Position numbers and translations under genes: made by a program. This document shows, piece by piece, positions 36,345-45,850 of a stretch of 64,000 nucleotides of DNA (the stretch's first letter is position 1; every line of letters starts with the position of its first letter). Below the pieces are notes generated by a model, which was given only the letters and a program-made list of their open reading frames with translations, did no database searches and was not told where the DNA came from. This stretch comes from Lacisediminihabitans sp046156175. GTDB taxonomy: Bacteria > Actinomycetota > Actinomycetes > Actinomycetales > Microbacteriaceae. The stretch is taken from contig NZ_JAYLVL010000004.1 in the NCBI RefSeq assembly GCF_046156175.1, positions 372,001-436,000 on the forward strand, given 5' to 3'.

Positions 36345-37288
36345 GCGACTCGCTTTCACCCGAGACCCCAGAGCGCGTATCCACCATCCCTCTCTGGCCG
36401 GCCTTTATGAAGCCGCTTCTCGAGGTGTTGTCTGACGGCAGTGTTTGGGATAAGCGACCCCTTGAGGAGGCAGTCCTGGAAATTGCGGGGACAACTTCGG
36501 CTGAACGTGAGGAGGTTCTGCCCTCGGGCCAGTATCGCGCGTTGAATCGCGTGGGCTGGGCGATGTCGTTCCTCACGAGAGCCCAGTGCATCGATAAGCC
36601 CGCACGAGCGAAGTTTCAGATTACAGATGCTGGCAAGGTGCTTCTTTACGAGAACCCCGGTGGCATCGAGGAGAAGGCCCTCAAACAGATCGCCGCATTT
36701 CAGGACTATGTGCCAACGGGCGGGCGGGCTGCCAACGGGAGCGCGAGAATGTCCGGTAAAGATGACGGCGACGAGGATCCCATTGAGCAGATCGAATCAG
36801 GCATTGCGAAATTCGAAGCGGACGTGTCGATCGAGATCATCCGCCGGCTTCGAGAACAGCATCCCGATTTCTTCGAGCAGGCAGTCGTAGACCTTCTCAT
36901 CGCGATGGGGTACGGCGGGGCCGAACAGCGTGTCACCCGGTTGGGTCGCACAGGAGATGGAGGCGTTGATGGTGTAATCGACCAAGATGCCCTTGGTCTT
37001 AGCCGCGTTTATATTCAGGCGAAGCGTTACGGAGTCGGGAACGCGGTCCAGCGTCCAGAGCTGCAGGGCTTCGTCGGTGCACTCGCCGACAAGGGCGCCA
37101 CTCAGGGTGTCTTCGTCACCACCAGTACTTTCAGCTCAGGCGCGATCGAGTATGTCGATCGCATTCCCAGCCGAGTTGTCCTGATCGATGGATCCCGTCT
37201 GGCGCAATTGATGATTCGGTATCGCGTCGCGGTGCAGGTGAAGCGAACGTATGACGTGGTCGAGGTCGACGAGGACTACTTCGAGTAG
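36341..37288 (+). CDS. Mrr-like restriction endonuclease
   Basis: A 315-residue Mrr protein. An N-terminal winged-helix Mrr_N domain (about 1-105: PLWPAFMKPLLEVLSDG, then FQITDAGKVLLYE) is followed by a catalytic domain of the restriction-endonuclease fold with D210 (TGDGGVDGVID) and Q226-x-K228 (IQAKRYG), the Mrr D-QxK site. Mrr enzymes usually cut methylated DNA. Its four-base overlap with hsdS is unusual because type I enzymes use HsdR for cleavage, and hsdR is present 3 kb away. Confidence 0.9.
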   Translation: MSDSLSPETPERVSTIPLWPAFMKPLLEVLSDGSVWDKRPLEEAVLEIAGTTSAEREEVLPSGQYRALNRVGWAMSFLTRAQCIDKPARAKFQITDAGKVLLYENPGGIEEKALKQIAAFQDYVPTGGRAANGSARMSGKDDGDEDPIEQIESGIAKFEADVSIEIIRRLREQHPDFFEQAVVDLLIAMGYGGAEQRVTRLGRTGDGGVDGVIDQDALGLSRVYIQAKRYGVGNAVQRPELQGFVGALADKGATQGVFVTTSTFSSGAIEYVDRIPSRVVLIDGSRLAQLMIRYRVAVQVKRTYDVVEVDEDYFE

Positions 37289-37445
37289 CGTCGCCGACAT
37301 CTTCAACTGAGCCGCACAGGCACGGCCTCCTTTCTGGGGATCACGCCAACCAAGGACCGATGGCAAGATGTCGGAGGGGACTTTTTACTGTGAAATGCAC
37401 CTCGTCCTTCGCAGGCCTTGCGTGCCCACACTCCAGGAGCGAACG

Positions 37446-38738
37446 ATGGACAACGAGATTCAGCTGATCAGTGACGGCGATGGCCTGGCAGTCATCGGGG
37501 ATCCATCGGCTGTCGAACGCTTTCTTGTCTCGGAGGGGTTGCAGTCGAAGGACCTTGGGCTGCATCGACTATCGCCTGCCCTGTCTAGGGCGACCGGATT
37601 GGCACAGGCGGGTTCGGCGATTGCCGAGGGCTCAGGTCGATGGGTGCAACTGACCCAGCAGTCTGCTCAGCTCATCGGGAAGCATGGAAACGATTTGATG
37701 ACCAATTCTGCGTCCGGTCTGAGCATGGGAGTGGTTCAAGGGGCGGGCGGCCACATTCAGGGCATCGTCCAATTCGCACAAGGTCCGGCTTCGATCCTGG
37801 CCAATCCTGCGACCTTGGCTGGTGCTGCGGGCATAATGGCGCAGCTTGCACTGCAGCAGGCCATGGATGAGATCACTGAGTATCTCGCCATCATTGACGC
37901 GAAGGTCGACGATGTGCTTCGCGCGCAGAAGGACGCCGTTTTCGCGGACATGATCGGTGTGGATTTCGTGATTGAGGAGGCGATGACCGTGCGAGGTCAG
38001 GTGGGCCGAGTCTCGGAGGTTACCTGGTCGAAGGTGCAGGGTACGTCGATGACGATCGCGCGGACCCAGGCATATTCGTTGAGACAACTGGATGCGCTTG
38101 CGGAGAAGCTGGAGCTGAAAGCGAACCTGCCTGATCTTGCTCTGACAGCCAAGGAGGCCGAGTCGAAGGTTGGGGAGTGGCTCGCGGTTCTCGCGCGATG
38201 TTTTCAATTGCAGGATGCCCTTGCGGTGCTCGAAATAGACCGAGTACTCGACGCGACTCCGGAAGATCTGAACCAACACCGCCTCGGTCTCAAAACCGCC
38301 CGCGAGAACCGGCTGAAACTGATCGCGCGGAGCACAGAACATTTGATGGCTCGCATGGATGCGTCTGCGTCCAGAGCGAATACGAAGGTGTTGCTCCACC
38401 CGATAGCCTCCCGGTCTGTCGTGGAGTCGAGCAACCACGTCGCGAGTGGAATCGGAGATTTTCACGGGCACCTCGGCATTGAGCGTGGTCGCGAGTCCGT
38501 CGAAGCAAGACGGTGGATGGACGCGGCCACGGATGCGAGGGACACGGTGCTGAGGACGGGAGTAGAGGGGGTCGACGCCGGCAAGCGGCTCGGAAACGAG
38601 ACCTTCGATGCCGGTATGCGTCTCGGAACTGAGACCTTTGATCGCGCCATATCGACGAAAGACAGACTCGCCAACGGATTTGCTGAACGCCTTCGTCGTC
38701 TGCGCGGTACGGACGAAATCGACGACCAGGAGGGCTGA
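37446..38738 (+). CDS. unknown helical protein inside the type I locus
   Basis: A 430-residue protein not assigned to a family. It is nearly all helical, with a Gly/Ala-rich hydrophobic stretch at about residues 114-139 (GPASILANPATLAGAAGIMA) that could enter a membrane, followed by amphipathic helices. Near the C-terminus an 11-residue unit is repeated (DAGKRLGNETF, DAGMRLGTETF). The ATG at 37446 has AGGAG 7 bases upstream; an upstream in-frame ATG at 37368 lacks one. It sits between Mrr and the rest of the R-M locus and may be a defence accessory or membrane effector. That role is inferred from location and profile only. Confidence 0.72.
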   Translation: MDNEIQLISDGDGLAVIGDPSAVERFLVSEGLQSKDLGLHRLSPALSRATGLAQAGSAIAEGSGRWVQLTQQSAQLIGKHGNDLMTNSASGLSMGVVQGAGGHIQGIVQFAQGPASILANPATLAGAAGIMAQLALQQAMDEITEYLAIIDAKVDDVLRAQKDAVFADMIGVDFVIEEAMTVRGQVGRVSEVTWSKVQGTSMTIARTQAYSLRQLDALAEKLELKANLPDLALTAKEAESKVGEWLAVLARCFQLQDALAVLEIDRVLDATPEDLNQHRLGLKTARENRLKLIARSTEHLMARMDASASRANTKVLLHPIASRSVVESSNHVASGIGDFHGHLGIERGRESVEARRWMDAATDARDTVLRTGVEGVDAGKRLGNETFDAGMRLGTETFDRAISTKDRLANGFAERLRRLRGTDEIDDQEG

Positions 38739-38965
38739 GCGCAGGGTAAGACATCCCTGCGGGCCGCTGTCAAGAAGGCTTGGTTAGAAGTCGAGGCGGT
38801 CGCCCAGCTGCATGCACGTTGCGTCTGTACATCGGGGTGGAAATGTCCAGCGATCCCGGTGTTCTCGCGCGTGAGAGAGTGCGAGTCTGTGGGGCTATCT
38901 CGGCGGTCGCGGTTTCATTCCGAACCGAAGAGCGTGCCGGGCTCGGGTGCCCGGCACGCTCGGTC

Positions 38966-39928
38966 TCAGTTGACCGTCATCGTCCACGGTCCGTCGGAGG
39001 TGACGACTACCAGCGACGGTCCCTTCTGCCAGACGACGGTTCCGGTGTAGGCGCCGATCTCGTTGACGGCCAGGTTGGAGCGGCTGCCGTAGGTCCACAC
39101 GGCGAAGTTGCTGCTACCGGTGTTGGTGATCGCTGCGGCGCCTGCCGCGCCGCGATAGATCACCACGTCGTCGCCGGTCCCCGTCGTCGCGTTACCCGTG
39201 AACGCGCGCAGGCTGGCCAGTGAGTGGATTGTTACTGTCCAGGGCCCATTCGATGTGATCTGGAGTGCCTTCGTGTGCTGACTGGTTTTCAGGTCCATGC
39301 CAACAGTTCCGGTGTATGCGCCGATCGTATTGACCAGCAGGTCCTGCTGCGCCATGCTCGCGTCGAGAGACCACACGGCGAAGTTGCTCGATCCGTTCCC
39401 GGTGATCGTGGCAGCGGCAGGGCCGTCACCGTCAGGGAGGACGACGGGAACGACGGAGTCCCCGGTGCCGGTGTACACGGTGTCCGCCGCGACGACGGGC
39501 GTCGCGGGGGTGGTCGGCTCTGGGCTGGGCGCAGCGGACGGGGTGGTGGAAGCCTTCGGTTCAGTGCTGCTCGTGCTGGGCTTCGTGCCGGCGGCCGAGT
39601 CGGATGAGACTTTGGAGAGCCCCGCCGCACCGCCGATGATCACCACCAGGCTGACAATGATCGCGACGATAAGCGCGATCGCGCCTATCACAGAGGCGGC
39701 AATGCCGCGCTTCGGCGTCGGATGCTTGCGGATGAGCGTCACCAGACCGAGCACGATGGCGACGATCGCGGGAATGAACGCCACGAAGCTTGGGCCGGGG
39801 ATCACCGCGAGCACGGCCGCGACGATGCCGACCACGAGAGCGGCCTTCGACACTCCCCCTTTCGAGGCAGGTGGGATGGGGGCGGGCGGTTCGGACGCCA
39901 AAACAGGCGGGTTGGTGTTGTCAGACAT
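38966..39928 (-). CDS. membrane protein with duplicated exported C-terminal domain
   Basis: A 320-residue protein. A Pro-rich N-terminus precedes two or three hydrophobic helices (about 25-105; VGIVAAVLAVIPGPSFVAFI and IASVIGAIALIVAIIVSLVV region), a DUF4190-like layout. A Ser/Thr/Pro linker follows, then two related domains of about 75 residues sharing SSNFAVW, GAYTGTV and NGPWT/DGPWT. The ATG at 39928 has AGGAGA 4 bases upstream. It is on the opposite strand to the R-M genes and separates hsdR from the rest. Probably a surface protein; no function known. Confidence 0.78.
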   Translation of the reverse strand: MSDNTNPPVLASEPPAPIPPASKGGVSKAALVVGIVAAVLAVIPGPSFVAFIPAIVAIVLGLVTLIRKHPTPKRGIAASVIGAIALIVAIIVSLVVIIGGAAGLSKVSSDSAAGTKPSTSSTEPKASTTPSAAPSPEPTTPATPVVAADTVYTGTGDSVVPVVLPDGDGPAAATITGNGSSNFAVWSLDASMAQQDLLVNTIGAYTGTVGMDLKTSQHTKALQITSNGPWTVTIHSLASLRAFTGNATTGTGDDVVIYRGAAGAAAITNTGSSNFAVWTYGSRSNLAVNEIGAYTGTVVWQKGPSLVVVTSDGPWTMTVN

Positions 39929-40145
39929 GGTGTCTCCTGGTATTGGTGCGCGGCAAGCCACGCGGTTGCATCGGTAACGCTGTGAGCCGACGACCCGCCG
40001 GGTGGCAAGTAGAGCAGTTGACCAGCACCGTCCGACATTGCGTGTTTCGACCCTCCAATTGGGGACGAAAATGCCCGACCTCTCCTCACCGACCCTCATC
40101 AACGCCGATAGCCTTGGGAGAACTACGCGAAGGTGAGGAATCCAC

Positions 40146-43100
40146 TTGGGCAACTTCGATTTCGCGCGTGCCCAGTGGCCTGCGATCGCCGACGAGGCGC
40201 GCCGAGCCGAGCACTACACGTTCGGTGATCCCCGTTCCGCAGTCTTCTACTCGAGGCGTACTGCCGAGCTGCTGGTGAATTGGCTCTACGAAGCGGACGA
40301 ATCGTTGCGCAAACCGTATAAGGACGACCTCTCCGCGCTGCTGCACGAGCCAACGTTTAAACAGCTGGTCGGCCCTGCGATCCTCGCAAAACTGAACATC
40401 ATCCGCACGCAAGGTAACTATGCCGTGCATCGGATGGCACCGCTGGGGCATACCGACAGCCTGCCGGTGGTCCGGGAGCTCTTCCATGTCTTCGTGTGGA
40501 TCGCTGCGCGGTACTCACTACAGGCTGAGGACCGCCCATCGACGGGTCTGGTTTTCGATGCGGCATCCATTCCGCGTCCCCGGTCCGGAGCGGCGGCGAG
40601 AACGATCGAACAGCTTCAGGCGTTGGCTGCCCAACTCGCTGTCGCTGACATTGCGCTTGCGACATCCCGTGCGGACAACGAATCCCTGCAGGCTGAGCTG
40701 GAGCGTTTGCGTGAGGAGGTCGTTCTCGCTAAGGCGGCCAATGCCGTGGTCGTTGATACTCACGACTACCGTGAAGACGAAACCCGTGATCTCTTCATCG
40801 ATGTATTGCTTCGCGAGGCAGGATGGCCGCTGACCGCGCCGCGCGAGATCGAGTTTCCCGTCACCGGCATGCCGAACGCGCAGGGCACCGGTTTCGTCGA
40901 CTACGTGCTGTGGGGGGAAGACGGCCTCCCGCTCGGTGTGGTCGAGGCGAAACGAACCAAGAAGGACTCGAACGCCGGGCAACAGCAGGCGAAGTTGTAT
41001 GCGGATGCCCTCGAAATAATGACCGGTCAGCGTCCTGTGATCTTCTACACGAACGGGTACGAGCACTGGATCTGGGATGACGCGATGTATCCACCGCGCC
41101 AGGTGCAGGGTTTCTACACGCGCGACCAACTCGCCCTGCTCATCCATCGGCGCACCAGTCGGAAGCGACTCGGCGACCTGCCGCTGAACAGTGACATCGC
41201 TGAACGTCCGTACCAGCACCGGGCGATACGCAAAGTGTCCGAGGCGTTCGAGCAGAACGAACGCCGCGCGCTGCTGGTGATGGCGACCGGAAGCGGCAAG
41301 ACCCGGACCGTCATCTCGTTGGCGGATCTGATGGTGCGCGCGAACTGGGCCAAACGCGTTCTGTTTCTGGCCGATCGCGTCGCGCTCGTGAACCAGGCGA
41401 CCAACGCGTTCAAGGCGCACCTGCCGGATTCCGCACCGGTCAACCTCGTGACGGATCGCGATTCGGAGGGGCGCGTCTTCGTGTCCACCTATCCGACCAT
41501 GATGGGGCTGATCGACCAGGGTGAAGATGACCTCCGGCGATTCGGACCCGGCTACTTCGACCTGATTGTGATCGATGAAGCTCACCGTTCGGTGTACCAA
41601 AAATACGGGGCGATTTTCGACTACTTCGACTCGCTACTGGTGGGACTCACCGCGACGCCAAAGGACGAGGTAGACCACAACACCTACGGGCTCTTTGACC
41701 TTGAGGATGGCATTCCCACAGATTCTTACGAGCTCACAGATGCGATCGCCGACGGCTTCCTCGTGCCGCCGGTTGGAAGATCGGTTGCGACCCAGTTTCT
41801 TCGCCAGGGCATCAAATACGACGACCTGAGCGAGTCGGAGAAGGAGCATTGGGACACCCTCGACTGGGGTGACGGCCCGCCCCCCGACGAGGTTGATGCG
41901 AACGCCGTCAACGGCTGGCTGTTCAACAGCGACACGATCGACATTGTGCTGAAAGCGCTGATGACCGAGGGCCGGATGGTCGCCGGCGGCGACAAGCTTG
42001 GCAAGACGATCATCTTTGCGCGAAGTAATAAACACGCCGAGTTCATCGAGCGTCGCTTCAACGCCAACTACCCGCAATATAGCGGGCATTTCGCACGGAT
42101 CATCACCTACAAAACCACCTACGCGCAAAGCCTCATCGACGACCTCTCGTCCCCGGAGAAGCTGCCGCAGATCGCGATCTCGGTCGACATGCTCGACACG
42201 GGCATCGACATCCCGGATGTCGTCAACCTGGTCTTCTTCAAACCGGTGCACTCGAAGACCAAGTACTGGCAGATGATTGGACGCGGCACGCGACTGCGCC
42301 CCAACCTGTATGGGCCGGGGGAGAACAAGAAGGACTTTCTGATCTTCGATGTGTGCCAGAACATCGAGTACTTCAACGCCCCGGTCGCCCCGGACAACAG
42401 CGTCGCGGCAGCGTCATTGGGGGAGCGGCTGTTCGATGCACGCCTCGCGTTGCTCGCCGGCATCGACGGCGCATCCGATGACCCCGAACTCGGTGCGCTG
42501 CGTGAAGGGTTAAGCGCACGCATGCACGGCCAGGTCGCGGGGATGAGCCTCGATAACTTTGTCGTGCGAACGAAACGTCAAGCCGTGGAGCGCTACGCGG
42601 ATGCCGCGGTCTGGACAAAAATGACCGGCGATGATTATGTCGCGGCCGCGACCCTTCACGGGTTGCCGTCATCGGTAGATGTGTTGGATCAGGATGAATT
42701 CGCCAAACGTTTCGACCTGCTCGCACTTCGCACCCAACTGGGAGTTCTCGTTGGAGATCCCGGTTTTGTCGCCGCGAAGAAGCGGATTCAAGCGATCGCG
42801 AATGCTCTGGCGGCGCAGAAGAGCATCCCCATTATTGCGTCGAATCTCGAGCTGATCACAGCCATCGCCACGGACGAGTGGTGGCAAGACGTGACCGTGC
42901 CGATGCTCGAAATGATGCGATTCCGTCTGCGCGGACTTGTGTCTCTTATCGACATCGTTGATCGACCTATTGTCTACACGAACTTCGCCGATGTGGGCGG
43001 CGCCTCCGAAGCCAGCGATATCAAAATCGTTGCCATCGCCGTCGATCGCGCACGATTCCGGGAGAAGGCTTTCGCGTTCCTCCGCTCCCATGAAGACGAC

Positions 43101-43514
43101 CTTGTGCTCTTCAAACTGCGTCACGGCCAGCAGCTCACCGCGCTTGACTTGCTCTCCCTCGAACGGATCATGATTTCAAGCGGACTTGAGAAGAACGAAC
43201 TCGACTGGGCCGCAAAAGAATCCCACGGCCTGGGTCTATTCGTGCGATCAATGGTCGGCCTTGACCGCACGGCAGCCATAGCTGCGTTGGCCGAGTTCAC
43301 CGCGGGCAGCACGCTGACTGGCAACCAGATCCGCTTCGTCGAGCTGTTGATCGACCAACTGACCCAGCGCGGAGTAGTCGATCCCGCGCTGATTTACGAG
43401 GAGCCGTTCACCGGCGTTGCGCCGACCGGGCCGGAGTCGCTATTCACGGGGGCGCAGGTGCTGGTGCTTGTGGAGGTGCTCCACAGGATTCGGGAGAGCG
43501 CGGTCGCTTCGTGA
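40146..43514 (+). CDS. hsdR: type I restriction-modification endonuclease/translocase subunit
   Basis: A 1122-residue HsdR. An N-terminal DUF4145-like helical domain (1-135) and a coiled coil (about 150-198) precede the nuclease domain with D252 (GTGFVDYVLW) and E267-x-K269 (GVVEAKRT). The SF2 motor follows: Walker A ATGSGKT (380-386), DEAH (477-480), and the C-terminal helicase lobe ending in a QMIGRGTRLRP-type motif VI. TTG start at 40146 with GTGAGG 7 bases upstream. It is separated from hsdMS by two unrelated genes. Confidence 0.93.
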   Translation: MGNFDFARAQWPAIADEARRAEHYTFGDPRSAVFYSRRTAELLVNWLYEADESLRKPYKDDLSALLHEPTFKQLVGPAILAKLNIIRTQGNYAVHRMAPLGHTDSLPVVRELFHVFVWIAARYSLQAEDRPSTGLVFDAASIPRPRSGAAARTIEQLQALAAQLAVADIALATSRADNESLQAELERLREEVVLAKAANAVVVDTHDYREDETRDLFIDVLLREAGWPLTAPREIEFPVTGMPNAQGTGFVDYVLWGEDGLPLGVVEAKRTKKDSNAGQQQAKLYADALEIMTGQRPVIFYTNGYEHWIWDDAMYPPRQVQGFYTRDQLALLIHRRTSRKRLGDLPLNSDIAERPYQHRAIRKVSEAFEQNERRALLVMATGSGKTRTVISLADLMVRANWAKRVLFLADRVALVNQATNAFKAHLPDSAPVNLVTDRDSEGRVFVSTYPTMMGLIDQGEDDLRRFGPGYFDLIVIDEAHRSVYQKYGAIFDYFDSLLVGLTATPKDEVDHNTYGLFDLEDGIPTDSYELTDAIADGFLVPPVGRSVATQFLRQGIKYDDLSESEKEHWDTLDWGDGPPPDEVDANAVNGWLFNSDTIDIVLKALMTEGRMVAGGDKLGKTIIFARSNKHAEFIERRFNANYPQYSGHFARIITYKTTYAQSLIDDLSSPEKLPQIAISVDMLDTGIDIPDVVNLVFFKPVHSKTKYWQMIGRGTRLRPNLYGPGENKKDFLIFDVCQNIEYFNAPVAPDNSVAAASLGERLFDARLALLAGIDGASDDPELGALREGLSARMHGQVAGMSLDNFVVRTKRQAVERYADAAVWTKMTGDDYVAAATLHGLPSSVDVLDQDEFAKRFDLLALRTQLGVLVGDPGFVAAKKRIQAIANALAAQKSIPIIASNLELITAIATDEWWQDVTVPMLEMMRFRLRGLVSLIDIVDRPIVYTNFADVGGASEASDIKIVAIAVDRARFREKAFAFLRSHEDDLVLFKLRHGQQLTALDLLSLERIMISSGLEKNELDWAAKESHGLGLFVRSMVGLDRTAAIAALAEFTAGSTLTGNQIRFVELLIDQLTQRGVVDPALIYEEPFTGVAPTGPESLFTGAQVLVLVEVLHRIRESAVAS

Positions 43515-43949
43515 CAAACGATTCGACGATATGCGCGCAGCGCGACTTCGGCAGCAACGCCGGTGCACAAGGAATGCGTTATGGGTCAGTTGCTGTCTGG
43601 CGGAATTGAACGTCAAAGGCTGGTGCACCCTATAAAATTCGAGCGCTTGCTGGGCCAGTAAATGAAATTGCAGAATCATCCGACAGCGATGGAGAACGCG
43701 CGTGCATTTCAATTCTCGCCCCGCTATGGCATTGAGTTTGCGCAGGCACTGAGATTCGCCCAGAACGGTCTTAGCCTTTGGCGCCTTGGTTCATTGCAAT
43801 AAGGCGACTACGCCCGTGCGCCATCTTGACGTTCCTCCTCTTCCACGCTCGTCGCTGCGCGCTGAGCGATGTGAACGGCATTAGCTGCGCTGACGAAGCA
43901 TCCAGCTGAGGTGCTGCGCACTCCGACTGTTTCCGTCAAAGCTGCGCTG

Positions 43950-44430
43950 ATCCGGAACCCTGCCGGGGGCCACCTGCCGGGGCATTTCGCAACGCAGCGC
44001 ACGTCTTCCCCGCACCGAATCGCCATCCGAAACGCCCATCGTCCCGTCCCCCGCAGGAACTGCCCCGACCCGTCCAACCCAACCGTGCGTGAGGCCCCCG
44101 GCAGGGTCTGGTGCTGCGGAGCAGTGGCAGGGCAACCGGATTGCGAAGCAAGTCGGGTGGGAGAGTCTGTGGTGTGAACCGGAACGGATCCCGCCATGCC
44201 GGCCGCCCCGTCCTTCGTTACGGAAGAGCAGAGCGCTGCCGAACATCCGCACCACGCCCAGCCGTCGACAAGCACCCGAAACGCTGGACGTCCCGACAGG
44301 CGACCCGGGAAGCTGCACGTCCGATCCGGTGAACGATCCGAGCCCAGCAGCGCACCCTCGACCTGCTCAACCCCAGCATGCGTGGAGCCCCGGCAGGGGA
44401 GCGACGACGAAGTCGGCGGGACAGGGAAAC
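43950..44430. repeat. diverged tandem duplication of about 240 bases
   Basis: Matching landmarks occur in the same order in both halves: CCGGAAC (near 43952 and 44178), GAAACGC-N4-CGTCCCG (from 44029 and 44278), and TGCGT followed by GGCCCCCGGCAGGG-like sequence (from 44086 and 44379). Offsets of about 226, 249 and 293 bases imply insertions within the second copy. No protein or RNA family is recognised. Confidence 0.45.
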
Positions 44431-44579
44431 GCTCCGGCAGACGCGCTGTCGGACGACCCGAATCGTGAAGGCATTCGAGCTTACGTGCACCCCGGTGACC
44501 GCGCACTTCGTAACGGTGCAACGTGACGGCGGACATGCAGCCAGACGCAGATGAGCGGGGGAAGAGAAGGACGGTAGGA

Positions 44580-44886
44580 GGGCGCGCCAGCGCCCGGACA
44601 GGCGCGAGCGGGGGAGGGTTCCGAAAGGCGCAGCCTTATGGAACCGGTTGAGGTGCGAAGCGCATCAGCCCAGGCGCAGCGCCCGGAAGTTATGTGGAGC
44701 CGACGTGCCGGCGTCGGCGGTGTGACGGTCGCCGAAGGCGGCTGCGTTCTATGTCGGAGGTTGCGTTGTCGAGGTGGTGGCGGCGGGCTGTTGCGTTCAG
44801 AACGGCCGAGATGATCTTCGTAGAGGGGTCGACGTCAAGGGTTTCCGAATGGGTGTTCATATTGGGTGGAGGGTGCGCCAGCGCCC
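44580..44886. repeat. two copies of an AGCGCCC hairpin repeat
   Basis: GGGCGCGCCAGCGCCC at 44580-44595 and GGGTGCGCCAGCGCCC at 44871-44886 share the core of the hairpin repeat found at 25070-25085 in the core region. This suggests a dispersed intergenic repeat that has copies in both chromosome and island. Confidence 0.5.
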
Positions 44887-45043
44887 GACCTCTTTACCGC
44901 TCGAAAGACTCAGGTCACTCGCCGCCGTTGGGCTCCTTTTTCGGCCAGCTCGTCCAGGTCACGGCGACCGCCGCGCTCCCACCTCGTGCTCGCAGTTCTC
45001 GGCGCTTCGCTTCTGGTGGTGCGCGCGTGCGGCGACCGCCGCG

Positions 45044-45106
45044 AATTGTGCCAATTGTGCCAATTGTGCCAATTGTCCCAATTGTGCAAATTGTGCAAAT
45101 TGTGCG
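45044..45106. repeat. seven tandem copies of a 9-base unit (AATTGTGCC)
   Basis: The units are AATTGTGCC three times, AATTGTCCC once, AATTGTGCA twice and AATTGTGCG once, without gaps. The unit length is a multiple of three, so frames stay open on both strands (for example Ile-Val-Pro or Leu-Cys-Gln repeats), but no gene around it is convincing. AATT cores give an AT-rich island in GC-rich DNA. Confidence 0.9.
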
Positions 45107-45416
45107 ACCTTCGCGAGAGAGTAGTGCGACCACGAAACAGGTGACTTGGCCCGCCGCCAAGCACGACGAGGAGAGGGTCCAACTACTCGGCAACTCGGAG
45201 GATCTCGGATGCGAGCTGAAGCGGCATGTGAGCATTCGACGGCGAGGCCATGAGATAGGGCCTGAAGGTAAACAAGTTGTCTGCTAGAGCTACGACGGAG
45301 ACATACGAGAGCGCTTGTCCGACTGATACACAAAACCGATGATGCAAATGCGGTGTGAGGCGTGGCAGCCAAAAGCTCAGATCATCGACTCTGAGCCGCC
45401 GCACACATATAGTCAC

Positions 45417-45719
45417 ATGCAGACCTACAGCGTCCCGGCCAGCCAGCAGCGATCGCCGGCAGGGCGATGGATGGAGAAAGTCCAAAGCGCCCCCGAAATA
45501 GAGGCGCTGAATATGGCTACTAAAGAGGACACTCCTGAACGCCGCCTACGAATCAGGAAGCAGCAAGTTCTCGCTGGGCGCGAAGCCGCGTTTCTCTACG
45601 CGCACCTCGGTGAGCCTGGGAGCTCCGTTTTCGAATCCTTTGACCGGCTTGGAGAAATAGCCGCAGAACAGATTGTGCTGACGGCGGTCGTCGAGGGATG
45701 GTCTCGGCTGGGAGAGTAG
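45417..45719 (+). CDS. small hypothetical protein
   Basis: A 100-residue reading frame, possibly starting later at 45471 (MEKVQSAPEIEAL). The C-terminal half looks protein-like (RRLRIRKQQVLAGREAAFLY, then FESFDRLGEIAAEQIVLTAV), predicted helical and soluble. No ribosome site is clear. No family recognised. The gene is doubtful and rests on amino-acid composition only. Confidence 0.35.
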   Translation: MQTYSVPASQQRSPAGRWMEKVQSAPEIEALNMATKEDTPERRLRIRKQQVLAGREAAFLYAHLGEPGSSVFESFDRLGEIAAEQIVLTAVVEGWSRLGE

Positions 45720-45850
45720 CATCCGGCCCCTCGCATTCCTGGCCGGAGCAGGTCTCCCTCGACCAAAGAAGATGACTCCGGCTTGGGCTGAAGGTCGGTT
45801 AGTTCATCGAGCCGGGGCTATTTGCCGGCGGCCCGGCGTATCCTGAGGAC

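Larger units (their letters stand above)
43515..45416. other. 1.9 kb without a convincing gene
   Basis: Long readings exist on both strands, but their composition is low-complexity (Arg/Ser/Pro/Gly/Cys-rich), no family motif is seen, and starts lack ribosome sites. The stretch holds a diverged duplication (about 43950-44430), two copies of a short intergenic repeat (44580, 44871) and a 9-base tandem repeat (45044-45106). It may be a decayed or regulatory segment of the island. Confidence 0.5.

Noticed and set aside
44479..44500. GTGCACCCC as a copy of the tRNA-Lys 3' end
   Set aside because: Only about nine bases match; far too short and without the T-arm.
43808..44536. 242-codon minus-strand frame after hsdR
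   Set aside because: Low-complexity Arg/Ser/Gly/Cys-rich product, no ribosome site, no family feature; it spans the diverged duplication.
45044..45106. CRISPR array
   Set aside because: Units are 9 bases and contiguous without spacers.
44694..45287. 197-codon plus-strand frame across the 9-base tandem repeat
   Set aside because: Kept open by the repeat (Ile-Val-Pro units); the rest looks non-coding.
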